From Glandiceps talaboti (lineage: Eukaryota > Hemichordata > Enteropneusta > Spengelidae): a stretch of DNA of 52,500 bases. Numbering within the stretch: the stretch's first letter is position 1; every line of letters starts with the position of its first letter. The stretch covers positions 8,181,709-8,234,208 of the forward strand of contig NC_135557.1 of the NCBI RefSeq assembly GCF_964340395.1. Direction: 5' to 3'. Position numbers and translations under genes: made by a program. Shown here piece by piece: positions 1-12,308 of this stretch. The notes below the pieces were generated by a model, which did not search any database, had not been told where the DNA came from, and worked only from the letters and a program-made list of their open reading frames with translations.

Positions 1-779
1 ATGTCATATACATTGGCTGCATTCAGAGACAAATAATGGTATATTTACTTGCACATCTATAACTATATTGTTTGTATGGTTTATTGTATGCCCATATATT
101 TGTTCAATATCGCGTATTTCGGAATTAGGTCTAAATTCTACTATTTTGGCAATCTTGACTAAAGTTAAATAATCGTATGTGCTAGAGCATGAGCATGACA
201 CGGATGTATGCGATTATGTAATTTGGTAAACATAATGACAGATTTATGATGGGTATCAGTTTGTACCAGTTACGATTGAAGTATGGGCAAGTATGATTCC
301 ATTGTTCTGTAAAAATATAGATAGTGCACATATTTTATTGTCTTTGAGTTATGAGCTTTCATTACTTATCTAGACAAGATGATTGGATATTGAATCTCAG
401 GTGATGTCTTTCATACGTCTTAAGAATATGTCCCATACTCTAAGAATAGAAATTTACGTAAAACATGTCTTTGTGATGTTTTTAAGTTGGGTTTTGACAC
501 ATTTCACGACTTGTTCACCCAGGTGTGCGATATTCATGCACCCATGAATGTCAAGACTCTCAAGTCTAAGCGAAATAAATACCTTGAATAACTATAGCAA
601 TTAAGAAATATGTTAAGCTAAGCTCAATATATATGCAAAATGTATTACCAGTCAACATGAGTCAATTGCAGTCCTATAGAAATATACTTACCAGTGTGCT
701 GTACAAATAACAATGTAGCTTGAGGGAAAAAAATAGTACCAAGCTGACCTTGAGCAATTTCGTTTTGATATTTTGCAAT
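1..779. other. No gene recognised
   Basis: AT-rich DNA. One short minus frame (4-201) was considered and not accepted. Confidence 0.5.
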
Positions 780-2330
780 AAATCGACAAAGGAAATCCAT
801 CTTTAGGAGTGTTTATTGATTTCAGCAAAGTATTTGACACAATCAATCTTTCTACTTTGTTATCCAAACTTGAACATCATGGGTTTAGTTGTCCTTGTCA
901 ACAATGGGTAAAACGTTATCTCACAGAATGCTCTCAGTTATCCACTCAAATGGCATTTTGTCAGAAAAATCCACAATTTATCATGGTGTACCTCAACATG
1001 CTCAAGGCTCAGTGCTGGGTCCCACTTTATTTCTTATCTATATAAATGATCTTCAAAAATCACTGATTTTCGACTAATGGGGGACAGGCGCGCCCGCGCG
1101 TAGCGTGCACTTCTCCCATACTGTCTCCAGTTCTCTCCCTACTTTGAAACTTACTGAAAACCCTACGTTTACAATTATATTATCTTAATTTCTAATATTG
1201 CACTTTACAATTAGTTGAATTAATCTATAATGGTAATAGTTCACTCAATCTAAGAGACATCCTAGAACTTTTGGTTACTAAACCATGAATATTTTACATG
1301 TCCATGAACAGACAATCATATTTCTCATAGGGTTCCTGTCTAAAGAGCTTTATACATGCGAAGCAATGGATTTGGGACAGCAAGTCACCAGAAATACTTA
1401 AAATTACTGTAAATGTAAGAAGTAAAATTAACTATGCAGTGTGCTGTATTGTGCTTTGAGAATCTAGAGTGTCTTTTGCAAGCACAAGAAGAATATGTCT
1501 TGTCAACAGATGTCTGGGGATTAGTGTGTTATTTAATTTGTCAGAGAGATGGTGTTCACTCTTTTTAAGTACAACACAAACAAGAGGTCACCGGCCCAAT
1601 CCCGGCCGTAAAAACTGATCGCTCCCTTACTACAGTGTCAAATCCTTTACATGACGTTCAACTCTGGTGTGATAGCAATAAATTAACCATAAATAGGAAT
1701 ACGACTAATTGTATTATCTTCAGGGGTCGACAACATTAGATGCAACTGGTTCTATTGTCATTCGTTGCGATCATATCATACCTGGTCTGACCATATAGAC
1801 AGATCAAATAAACTCATAAGGAAGAAATGTGGAGTTTTGTATAGACTGAGACACAGTGCCTTTATCCTTCCCATATTTCGTTTGGCCTAGTGGTTTGGGG
1901 CAGTAATTACCCAACACATCTGAATTGCATTCTAGCTGCCCGAATATGATTGTTCGCACTATGCTGTTCAAATCTCACATGGAACATTCGGCTTTATTTA
2001 TACAGCTAAACATTCTAATTATTGTCAAGCATCACAGACTCTTAATAGGTTCTTTTATTTACAGCCTGGTTCACTTGAATTCACCACATATCTTGTCCGA
2101 TTATTTTAGTGAAAAAACATGAATATGATATGAGACTCTGTCATCGACAAAATCTTTACCCGTACCATGCGAGAACGAATTCTTGTCAGTTTGCTATTTC
2201 ATTCGCAGGTGCAAAAATTTGGAATGATTTTCTTTTTCAAAGGAGATAGAAAAATTCTCCACGTCTTTTTAGGAAATCGTTGATACAATATTTAGTAGAT
2301 CTGTACAAGTGATTAAATTGTATATATAGA
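780..2330 (+). pseudogene. Decayed LINE reverse transcriptase
   Basis: Around 805-1075, shifting frames encode a reverse transcriptase core: VFIDFSKVFDTIN, then GVPQ...QGSVLGPTLFLIYINDL. From about 1770 to 2240 further pieces read as the RT C-terminal part (DHIDQINKLIRKKCGVLYRLRHS; KSHMEHSALFIQLN; FAGAKIWNDF). Stops and frameshifts break the frame. The stretch 1080-1620 between them shows no LINE coding by eye. It differs from the intact LINE at 23-27 kb. Confidence 0.7.
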
Positions 2331-3084
2331 GGTAGATACTTGTCGTTTGTTGTATAGCCTTTTTCATGTAGTGTTAGAACGTATATAATTGTATTATAAA
2401 CAAACAGTAATTGTATCTAGGCTGTGTGAGGTGTTTAATGAGATAGTAACACGAGCTAGGCCATGTTATTACATGTAATTAAGTGAATGTTGCAAGTGTC
2501 ACTATAAGTGATAAATCACAACCTTTAATGAATTCAACTATAGTAGAAAAGGGTATTTTCAAAACTGTTTATCTCTGAATTAAATCAACTGTAGTTCATA
2601 AACACTTCCTAAATAAGGAAAAGAATTGAAGTTTATTGTAAACATGTTATTTACTAACAATATTTGTATTACGGAATGAAGCTTTGCGTTTGAATAAAAT
2701 GTGAATGTAGGGTGTATGCTCGAAGGGCAACTTATACGGGTAGATATCTTGTGGGACAGCAGGAGAGCAACTTACGGTAACTGATCTGCGTCGTAGTAGA
2801 ATTACTACGGACAACTAATTGATTCAATCTAGTTTGAACTGCTCTAAGTAAAGGAAAACAAATCCAAAGCTCTCGTATTGTTGGTTTCAGCATACATCAT
2901 CTTCACCAAAAGTAATATTTTGAGTGCTTGTGAGTTTATCCACAGAATACGTGTCCTGCGATTCTGGTACCTCTGAGAATAGACTGTGTGCGTCTGAGAT
3001 TACAACTTGAATTTGGTCAATAGCTATCACCACCGAATATAAGTCGAAGTTGGTAACAGTAGTAAAACCGACTTTAGTGTATAC
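2331..3084. other. No gene recognised
   Basis: AT-rich spacer between the LINE remnant and the composite inverted repeat. Confidence 0.5.
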
Positions 3085-3618
3085 AACAGCCCGAAAACAA
3101 TTTTCCAATTTCCGAAAACCTGGTATTTCACACAATTGTAGTAGGGAAAAGTGCAAAAAATGCAAAAAATCTAATATTTTTTAATAATTGTTGAAGTAAA
3201 ATCCAGTTGATCAACTTTTGAGTATTCCTTCAGTGTTTGTACCTTGAAAATGTTTAGTACATCATATTTTAACTGCAAATATCAATTCATTTAACTACAT
3301 GAAAAAATGTCAGCTTGATCATACACATACCTAAATTAATATATTTTTAATCCTGAACAGAGATTTTTAACCTTGGCATAAAAAGAGTGAAATATTGCCA
3401 GTGAAATTATAAAAATTCATATAATTGCTGTAAGATTATCACAGTTTAAAACAAAATCTCTCAGGTCAGTAGTTGTTATCTGAAATTCTCAAGTTAGAAT
3501 TTCAATTTCACTTCCCTGTCACACTAATCAGGCATTTTTTGAGGAAATAACAAAAAAGTCATTGTCCCCTCCACCAATCTTCAATTCTACCTGACAATAT
3601 AAAATGTTTCACAGACTG

Positions 3619-4694
3619 GTGTGTCGGTCAGCTGTCAGATGCAGGAATTGTCCTGAAACTGAAAGGGGTGTGTCAGATGCAGGAATTGTCCTGAAGCTGA
3701 AAGGGGTGTGTCAGTTGCAGGACTTGTCCTGAAGCTGAAAGGGGTGTGTCAGTTGCAGGACTTGTCCTGAAGCTGAAAGGGGTGTGTCAGTTGCAGGACT
3801 TGTCCTGAAGCTGAAAGGGGTGTGTCAGTTGCAGGAATTGTCCTGAAGCTGAAAGGGGTGTGTCAGTTGCAGGACCTGTCCTGAAGCTGAAAGGGGTGTG
3901 TCAGTTGCAGGACTTGTCCTGAAGCTGAAAGGGGTGTGTCAGTTGCAGGACTTGTCCTGAAGCTGAAAGGGGTGTGTCAGTTGCAGGTCTTGTCCTGAAG
4001 CTGAAAGGGGTGTGTCAGTTGCAGGACTTGTCCTGCAGCTGAAAGGGATGTGTCAGTTGCAGGAATTGTCCTGAAGCTGAAAGGGGTGTGTCAGTTGCAG
4101 GACTTGTCCTGAAGCTGAAAGGGGTGTGTCAGTTGCAGGACCTGTCCTGAAGCTGAAAGGGGTGTGTCAGTTGCAGGACTTGTCCTGAAGCTGAAAGGGG
4201 TGTGTCAGTTGCAGGTCTTGTCCTGAAGCTGAAAGGGGTGTGTCAGTTGCAGGACTTGTCCTGCAGCTGAAAGGGATGTGTCAGTTGCAGGAATTGTCCT
4301 GAAGCTGAAAGGGGTGTGTCAGTTGCAGGACTTGTCCTGAAGCTGAAAGGGGTGTGTCAGTTGCAGGACTTGTCCTGCAGCTGAAAGGGGTGTGTCAGAT
4401 GCAGGACTTGTCCTGAAGCTGAAAGGGGTGTGTCAGTTGCAGGACTTGTCCTGAAGCTGAAAGGGGTGTGTCAGTTGCAGGAATTGTCCTGCAGCTGAAA
4501 GGGGTGTGTCAGTTGCAGGACTTGTCCTGCAGCTGAAAGGGGTGTGTCAGATGCAGGACTTGTCCTGAAGCTGAAAGGGGTGTGTCAGTTGCAGGACTTG
4601 TCCTGAAGCTGAAAGGGGTGTGTCAGTTGCAGGAATTGTCCTGCAGCTGAAAGGGGTGTGTCAGCTGCAGGACTTGTCTTGAAGCTGAGAGGGG
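3619..4694 (+). repeat. 38-bp minisatellite, about 28 units
   Basis: Tandem units of GTGTGTCAGTTGCAGGACTT plus GTCCTGAAGCTGAAAGGG, about 38 bp each, with few differences. Higher-order repeats are visible: variants with ATGCAGG or CTGCAGC recur in blocks. Each unit contains the hairpin CAGGAC-TT-GTCCTG. Confidence 0.95.
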
Positions 4695-5076
4695 AAGTTG
4701 CCTAACAGTTTCTGAAATTGTTGCATAGTTGAACTGCTTATAAATGTTCTGCATGACACAAGGATCCGGTCAATAAACCACACTATAGCCAACACTCTAG
4801 AATCGGTTCAAGATCGTGGGTTTTATAAAGTAACCTATTATTTATTTGTTTTCTTTTTATTTAGTTGAGTGGGGGGTGCAATATATGGGTGTTACTACAC
4901 AATCACATGAATTATGTTCTAACACAACTCAGTATATTGTGGTCACCAAGCTCAAATAAAAATAGAACAAATAGACAAAAAGTTACCAATAAACACACAA
5001 CATTCGATAAAAGGCTATTCAAAACATCCATGGACTTGAACCAAGTCAAACTCCACTTCTGCATTAACATTCCACA

Positions 5077-5080
<4 letters not shown>

Positions 5081-5118
<38 letters not shown>

Positions 5119-5181
5119 AACAAACAAACAAACAAACAAACAAACAAACAAACAAACAAACAAACAAACAAACAAACAAAC
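5081..5181 (+). repeat. (CA)n(CAAA)n microsatellite
   Basis: CACACA run followed by CAAACAAA run inside the left arm; a shorter equivalent lies at 8874-8945 in the right arm. Confidence 0.95.
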
Positions 5182-5759
5182 ACAAAAATGTTCCCTTTAA
5201 AGTTTGAGTTGTTTTATTTACAATGGTGTTTCTAGTCTGTTCTCTATGTAGACATTATATAATTCTGTACAACTTTATGAATTTCACAATACATCTGATA
5301 AATATGGATAAATTCAACCTAAATGTGGTCTCCGAGTCCATACTAACGTACACTATTTCAGTTTTGGTTGGGAACCAGTCTTAATACTGGGGTGACAGCC
5401 TTAGAAACAAATCTACTACCTTGACACCAATACCTAATTACCGATATTGAAAGACTCTTAATAATCAAGGCCGGCTTCTGTTCAGTCTGATTGCAAGTTT
5501 TACTCTGACTCTTGCTCAATAAGTCAAGATAATCACACCCTAGACTTCTCTGAATGAAAATATTAGATGTTGACTCACTGTCACAAGCCAAGTATCCGAA
5601 AATACAACTTTTTACAAAAACCACAACGTGAATTATTTATAGGTCACTCTCATTTCATACATAGACAATAAAATAAGGCCGGCTATAATCTTGTCTTGCC
5701 CTGGTAGTCAAAGGCCTACACTGCAAACCTATTGAAGTAGCAACAAGTGACTTATTGGT

Positions 5760-7131
5760 AACATGTAGAAGTGGTTCAGTTCTTCAGCTTTTCACTATGC
5801 AGTTTTGTTTTTACGATGTAACAAAGTGGTTAGTAGTTTCATATGTCTCACTATAAAACACATTTTACACAGAAAGTTGGTAATGTATTGAACTTTTATA
5901 CCATAGTCACCATTTTATAACAAAAATCTACTGTTATGAAAAATTGCACAAAATCTCATGAAAAAAAATGACTGGGAAATGCACACAAGAAAAAGAAAAA
6001 AAGAGGATTTTAAGGTTGGCTATAAATAATTCCAGTGTCTTACAGCTTTAACCCTGGAAATTTCAATGATGAATGAAATAAACTAGGGATCTAAAATAAT
6101 TTTGAGGCAATTCGAATTTCAAATTTCTAACAAATTTACCAAGTCAACAACATTCAACTTGTACTAGTTGTAGTAGATATAACATTGTCTGATATTTTAA
6201 TTTACGGAGTTTCTTGTGACCGGCACCTGTCATCATTCCATTGTATTTAAACCTTGTACTTGACATTTCGCAATATTTATAATTCTCAACAAAATACCTC
6301 AACATGCCTCACCTCGCTCGTACTTAAAGCAGTCCCGGTATGATCACTGACTAGTCGTGCTTGCATACGGAGTAATCCGTGACTCGATTCTGACAATTGT
6401 CCCTACTATTTGTTTAGAGTCAAGTCAAATTTGTTTTGCTGGTACAAAAGAAGAGATGTCAGTTGAGGTTTAGGCATTTACAGTATCAAAAATGGTGGAC
6501 TCGTGTGAAAGTTACGGCGAGTTGAAAATACCCAAAAATATGGCCCTTGAGCAGCCATTCAAAGTGTAATGTTCGCAAACTGAAGGATAGATGTATGCAA
6601 ATGAGGATGTTGCGGACTGGCTGATTAAGATGAAGGGATGCAGACTTTGGATTTGAAGTTTACAACCCCATTTCGAACAAACACTTGTCACTTGGGCACA
6701 CAATGCATAGAATTATGACTATAACACATATTACATTGCTTGTTTGACTTCAAGGGTGTCTCATGGTCTGATTTCCATTATGGCGTCGGTCATAATGCTC
6801 ATTAACATATTCATTTTTTTTTTCAAATTACAAAAAGAAAATCATCAAAAATAGAAAAGAAGACGTGCTGACTTGAAATTAACAAATCTAAGTAAGCTAC
6901 CCTATGTGTAGCAACACACCAGATATCAAAGCAATCTGAAAAGCAGTATTTGAGGAGATGATGAAAATATCATTTTTGAAAAAAAAAATCATAAAAAATT
7001 GAAAATGGCACAGATCAACTTGGCATGAACAAATCTGATTAGCCTCTCCCAGGGAAAATGCACACCAAATATCGAAGTATTCTACCTAAAGCTACGCTTT
7101 CAGCTTTCACTGATAGTGGAGCTAAAAAACT
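5760..7131 (-). mobile_element. Interspersed element family X, copy A
   Basis: Matches 46585-49000 in reverse orientation through several blocks: 7131-6770 with 46585-47030, 6730-6590 with 47085-47220, 6420-6180 with 47780-48000, and 6180-5760 with 48570-48985. The family end reads TTTTAGCTCC. No transposase frame is visible, so it is probably non-autonomous. Confidence 0.7.
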
Positions 7132-7247
7132 TCTGGAATGGGAAATAAATCAACAATTGATTGTTGTGGCATGAGGTATTTTGAATTACCTTTTAAGTTA
7201 GTTATTCTTCAATTTTATTACTTTGAAGTATCCAAGTCATCATACTT

Positions 7248-7556
7248 CATTTTCAGCTCATTTGCTGTTGCTTTTTTCAATATGTTTCTCTTTGTTAGAG
7301 CAAAATCCCACAAAATACAATCTGTTGGTTCCAGCACCATGATAAGCCTCCTTCCACCCAGTATTGTATGTTCCAACCATCCAATGAATCTTTAGCTGGG
7401 TGTCATGCCTTGTTACTACTTTGCCAATCTGTGGCCTTGCATCGTTGTCTGGTGCCCACACAGCAACCAACATATCAGCATTAATACTGCTATAGTCTTC
7501 CATTTCTTGGACTGGTGCTGGTGGATCTTCTTTACCTTGCTGACCTATTGTTACCT
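7248..7556 (-). pseudogene. Fragment of an uncharacterised, probably transposon-associated protein
   Basis: After a TTTATAG acceptor-like site the frame reads about 100 residues: an acidic start (GKEDPPAPVQEMED), then NADMLVAVWAPDNDARPQIG and HDTQLKIHWMVGTYNTGWKE. The pattern VAV...RPQIGKV...IHW..G.Y...WK resembles a domain I have seen repeatedly in repeat-linked hypothetical proteins of marine invertebrates; I cannot name it. It ends in a stop soon after. It lies inside the composite inverted repeat, not next to host exons. Confidence 0.4.
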
Positions 7557-9190
7557 ATAAAAACAATTGGGGAAAGGGCTTACTTAGACATTGAAAGCAT
7601 TATCCATCTAGATATCAACAGTCTGAGATTAGAAATAGAATGACAATTTTTTATGGTTTTCAGAGTTTATATATCATGCAGGGTGTTTCCAAGTTTTGAG
7701 GGGCTAAGGTAAATGGTTTTGGAAATACTGTCATATAACTACTGTCCCCATACCGGATTACTTTTCACCAAGAGGGAACATGCATAAAAGGAACTACAAC
7801 AAAATTAAATGGCTTAAGTTCCTACCCCCTTTAATGAAGAAACTGTCATGTCACCCTGTACTACTTGCTACAGTATGGTGAACTGCAGTCACACATAAAT
7901 GTACACTTAACTAAAGATTACACAAGCCCTCAGTTCAAACAAGCAATGTAATATGTGCTATAGTCATAATTCTATGCATTGTGTGCCCAAATGACAAGTG
8001 TTTGTTCGAAACGGGGTTGCAGACTTGAAATCCAAATTCTGCACCCCTTCTACAGGATGGTTCATTCCAGTACATGCTCTAGATCGACAAAGTCATGATG
8101 TTGCCTAGTCTGAAAAAGTATGCTGGCACTATAGGGGACGATTTTTGACAGCATCAGTCGTCAGTAAAAATGGTAATACTCATTCTAAAATTGCCTCATT
8201 TTGAAAGGGAAAGTACTTTGTGGTTCATTTATGGAGTTTTGATTTTTAAGATCATTATTGGTGACAAAATCACCACGTCAAAATTGCCGATGTGGTAATG
8301 TGGCAGCGTAGAGGTCAAAGTTCTTTTGCTAATGAGCCTTACCATATATGGAAAAAAGTAGTCATGAGATTGCAGTCCAAACTTTTATTTTAATTTTTCG
8401 TGAAAAGCTGGCGATATGATGTCTAGTCACTTTTTTAAGAATCATTTTAACGGTGAAACATTGTGAATTTTCAAAAACAAATAATAAAAATTTAATAATA
8501 GTTTTTTGTGATGTCTTTTACCTAATGATGGTTTATTTTAGTCAATGAATCTAGCAGCTCAGAAGTGAGGGACATTTAATTCAGGCGACAGTAGAAGACC
8601 TAGTACCTTTCGCTTGACGCATATGACGTATCGTTTGAAGACGCTAGCACCCTGCATCTCTGTCATTGAGATTGAAAAATCTTCAGACAAGACATTTTCA
8701 GTTAAGATTAGCAAAATATTTATTTTTGCCGAGATTAGGTCTACAATTCCGATTTACAAGATGTATCTTGCCATGTCACATTGAGCTTTGAACACTCGAC
8801 TAAATTAGTCCAGCTTGCACCTTTGTAAATAAAATAACTATAACTTTAAGGGAACATCGCTGTTTAACTCTTTGTGTTTGTTTGTTTGTTTGTTTGTGTG
8901 TGTGTATGTATGTATGTGTATGTATGTATGATGTGTTTGTTTGTGTGGAATGTTAATGCAGAAGTGGTGTTTGACTTGGTTCAAGTCCATGGATGTTTTG
9001 AATAACCTTTTATCGAATGTTGTGTGTTTATTGGTAACTTTTTGAGCTTGGTGACCATAATATACTGAGGGTGTTAGAACATAATTCATGTGATCACGTT
9101 ATAGTTGGGTAATTGCAGAATTGTGCAGTAACACCCGTATATTGCATCCCCCACGCATCTTGACCCAATTCTAGAGTGTGGGCTATAGTG

Positions 9191-9525
9191 CCTTTCAGCC
9201 TATTCCTACAACTGACACACCCTTTCAGCCTCAGGACAATTCCTGCAACTGACACACCCCTTTCAGTTTCAGGACAAGTCCTGCAACTGACACACCCCTT
9301 TCAGCTGTAGGACAAGTCCTGCAACTGACACACCCCTTTCAGCTTCAGGACAAGTCCTGCAACTGACACACCCCTTTCAGCTTCAGGACAATTCCTGCAA
9401 CTGACACACCCCTTTCAGCTGTAGGACAAGTCCTGCAACTGACACACCCCTTTCAGCTGTAGGACAAGTCCTGCATCTGACACACCCCTTTCAGTTTCAG
9501 GACAATTCCTGCAACTGACACAACC
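9191..9525 (-). repeat. Same 38-bp minisatellite, inverted, about 9 units
   Basis: The reverse complement of the 3.6-4.7 kb array (CTTTCAGC...GGACAAGTCCTGCAACTGACACACCC). It is the outer part of the right arm of the composite inverted repeat. Confidence 0.95.
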
Positions 9526-9850
9526 TGAATCTTTTTAGAGGTTCAATTTTACTGATTATGAGGGGAATTTGCTAAAATTAATAAATATCTTAATTCTGAT
9601 GTAATTTTAACACATTTTGATGGAAATATTTTGAAAAATACATTGCAGTGTGTTGATTTCATTATTTCACTGGAATCTTTGTAGTATATGAAAGGGTTTG
9701 ACTACAGTAAACACAATCTTGAAAATTGTCATGGAAAAATGTCAAAATTGATACCGTACACTCATTTATGAATCTTTCTTATGAAAATAATCTAAAAATG
9801 TGTACTTTTCGGAAAGTGGAAAATAGTTTTCGGGCTGTTATACATTTATG

Positions 9851-10734
9851 TTTTCTCCCAGTTATATATATAATTCAGTCCACTTGATGACTGAACCTTT
9901 TTATTGTTAATCATTCACAATGTACAAAGTCTGGGTTCAGGCTAGACTAGCTATAAGCTATTTCTTGACTGTTTATCCTTTATCCTTTATCCTTCTCTCT
10001 TTTTGATTTTGTTACCATTATTATGTAAACATTTGGGTAAATAAATCACTTATATATACAATCAACCAAGTCGTCAGCTTGGCATTCGTTGAAACCAGAT
10101 ATGAACGTTTCGTTGTGAGTTCAATTCAACACGCAGTCGAAGACGGTACGGTACCCCATGGAAGAGATGGATTGAGAATAAACTGGTAGGCCGGTCAATA
10201 ATCCATTATTATAGTCTTAAATGGGAGGGACGGACTATTGAAGCACCATTACGAGTGAGTACTTCCGCATTTAAAGCCGTAAACTGCACAGAAAGCCGAT
10301 CAACAATGTTTCAATGATGGAGTTGATTCGGAGTTGGACTCTTATATGGTTCTATAATATAGTCTCCAAAACTAATCAAACCCGATTTAAACTAAATGCC
10401 TGTCCTAAGAACAGTCTTGGGTAATAATAATAATTGCCGGAATGCAGATATCTTGGCTATAGTACATGGTATACCCCTCAATTTGCAAAAATGGTGTGCC
10501 AACCTATAAGAAATCTTAAGGGACTATGCTATAAGTATCAAGTATGTAGTGGAACAGGTCCAATGGTTTTTTTAATTAAATTATTCAAATTTACAGAGCT
10601 ACACATACAAACATGAATTTACCAATGCATACAGAACAGATTGCTTATTGGTATCATTTGAACATAATGAACTTTTGTTAATCTATCATCGTTACACCCA
10701 ATATTCGGTCGACAAGGTGCAGCAATACATTTTT
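9851..10734. other. No gene recognised
   Basis: AT-rich, with a short CCTTTAT triplication near 9976. No coding signal. Confidence 0.5.
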
Positions 10735-10790
10735 ACCTTCCTTGCGGAAGGTTATAATATACCGATGAAGTCTGTGTGCCTGTGCGTGCG

Positions 10791-10876
<86 letters not shown>

Positions 10877-10990
10877 TGTATCACGATTTCCGAAAAAACG
10901 GCTGCATCAATTCAAACGACATTTCATGTCATGTTCGGTAGGGTAATGGCAAGAACTGATTAGGTTTTGGTAATAATCCAATGAATATTA
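10735..10990 (+). repeat. Interspersed repeat with (GT)n core
   Basis: CCTTCCTTGCGGAAGG, then a (GT)n tract at 10789-10875, then ATCACGATTTCCGAAAAAACGG and GGGTAATGGCAAGAACTGAT. The unique flanks on both sides of the microsatellite look like a dispersed repeat family common in invertebrate genomes. The frames through it are artefacts of the GT tract. Confidence 0.5.
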
Positions 10991-11021
10991 ATGACCAATT
11001 TGAGTAATAAATCGATCGAAC

Positions 11022-11133
11022 GAGTATAAAGTTGGCGTCAGATTCAGATTCAGGTAGCATTATCTTATGAATGTTATATTGAGCATCAGATGTCCTCAGA
11101 TCGGAATCTGAATCTGACGCCAACTTTATACTC
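11022..11133. repeat. Perfect 30-bp inverted repeat, 52-base loop
   Basis: Arms at 11022-11051 and 11104-11133 are exact reverse complements (GAGTATAAAGTTGGCGTCAG... / ...CTGACGCCAACTTTATACTC). Folded as RNA this gives a perfect 30-bp stem. No transposase or TIR context was found. Confidence 0.9.
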
Positions 11134-11138
11134 ATGAT

Positions 11139-11405
11139 CTACACTACTGAGCAAGACTCTGTTTTCAGGGGCTTCATGCCAACCTTATTGTGTGTTTCCC
11201 TTGGATCTGCACCCTGCATTGGCTGCACAAACCTGAGAAAAAAGAAAACCGAGGCAGGGTATTTAAGTGATTCAAACTCGCCAGAAAACAATTTTTTTCT
11301 TGGCCTTAAAATAGGTTTACAATGAGCGCGGAGTTCACAAACAGGTGAAATATTTATCATTGTTTCAATTTCGTCAAATATGGACTTAGCATTTTCAAAT
11401 TTCAC
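11139..11405 (-). other. Unrecognised 88-residue frame beside the inverted repeat
   Basis: An open frame starting next to the 30-bp inverted repeat and running through ELRAHCKPILRPRKKLFSGE and QGADPRETHNKVGMKP. The composition looks protein-like and lacks simple repeats, but no family is recognised and there are no supporting splice sites. It may belong to a dispersed repeat. Confidence 0.2.
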
Positions 11406-11580
11406 ACACTAATGCGCAGATGAAAAAAGAGAAATCGTGTCTTTTTAGATTTTCGATTAGAAGTTTAGGAAGTAATATATTATAGCATTACCAATTCCAG
11501 TGAATTTTGTGACGTCATCGCTGTACATTATTACTGATAATGTACTCCGTTATTGGGCATCGCAGTCCCAGAACGAGCAT

Positions 11581-12308
11581 AACAATACAAGCTTATATTA
11601 GTACGTGTGTCGCTATGACTAGTATTCAGCTTCCGGGCTGAACATGGCAGACGATGTTCAGTGCTGTGTATATTGTATATTGCTGTGTACGTTGTTTTGC
11701 CTTTCTCGGTCGACAAATTCACTGGAATTGGCAAAACTATAAAATAATAACAATTATGTACACCCTCCCAGTCCATAATGGACTCAAGCAAACTTTGCAC
11801 TCCATAATGGGCTCGGCTGTCACCTCGCCCATTATGTCATTCAAAGTTTGCTTTCGTCCATTATGGGCTGGGAGGGCGTACAATATTGTTTAATTATAAT
11901 GACCTCAAACCATCTCCTTTTTACGGTGTTCTTTTCCGATTTCTCTCGATAACAATACAAGCTTATATCAGTACGTGTGTCACTATGAGTAGTATTCAGC
12001 TTCCGGGCTGAACATGGCAGATGATGTTCAGCGCTGTGTATATTATACGTTGTTTTGCCTTTCTCAGTCGACAAATTCACTGGAATTGGCAAAACTATAA
12101 AATAATAACAATTATGTACACCCTCCCAGTCCATAATGGACTCAAGCAAACTTTGCACTCCATAATGGGCTCGGCTGTCACCTCGCCCATTATGTCATTC
12201 AAAGTTTGCTTTCGTCCATTATGGGCTGGGAGGGCGTACAATATTGTTTAATTATAATGACCTCAAACCATCTCCTTTTTACGGTGTTCTTTTCCGATTT
12301 CTCTCGAT
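11581..12308 (+). repeat. Tandem duplication, two units of 370 and 358 bp
   Basis: Unit 1 at 11581-11950 and unit 2 at 11951-12308 are nearly identical; unit 2 lacks about 12 bases near TATTGCTGTGTAC. Each unit contains a long imperfect hairpin with arms built on CCCAGTCCATAATGGAC and GTCCATTATGGGCTGGG. Confidence 0.9.
11757..11882. repeat. Long hairpin in unit 1 of the tandem duplication
   Basis: GTACACCCTCCCAGTCCATA ... GGGC pairs with GCCC...ATGGGCTGGGAGGGCGTAC over about 55 bases with a loop near 14 bases. The same hairpin recurs at about 12116-12241 in unit 2. Confidence 0.8.

Larger units (their letters stand above)
3085..9850. repeat. Composite inverted-repeat structure
   Basis: Left arm 4695-5225 and right arm 8828-9190 are near-complementary, sharing GTTCTAACAC, TTACCAATAAACACACAACA and GTTCAAGTCCATGGATG-type blocks. 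The minisatellites flank them on the outside in opposite orientation. Short outer matches (GCCCGAAAAC at about 3090, GTTTTCGGGC at about 9826) extend the symmetry. The centre holds the interspersed element at 5.7-7.1 kb and a partial inverted piece of it at 7.94-8.05 kb. Confidence 0.75.

Noticed and set aside
4-201. 65-residue minus frame starting CSCS with an IYG block, faintly like a TIMP/NTR domain
   Set aside because: Cys spacing could not be matched, no signal peptide or splice sites frame it, and the window edge cuts any continuation.
2887-3165. 92-residue minus frame
   Set aside because: It overlaps the repeated outer edge of the composite palindrome (matched at about 9805-9850) and has no recognisable domain.
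3619-4694. Regular 38-bp array that could be mistaken for a CRISPR array
   Set aside because: Repeats are head to tail without unique spacers, in an intron-bearing animal genome.
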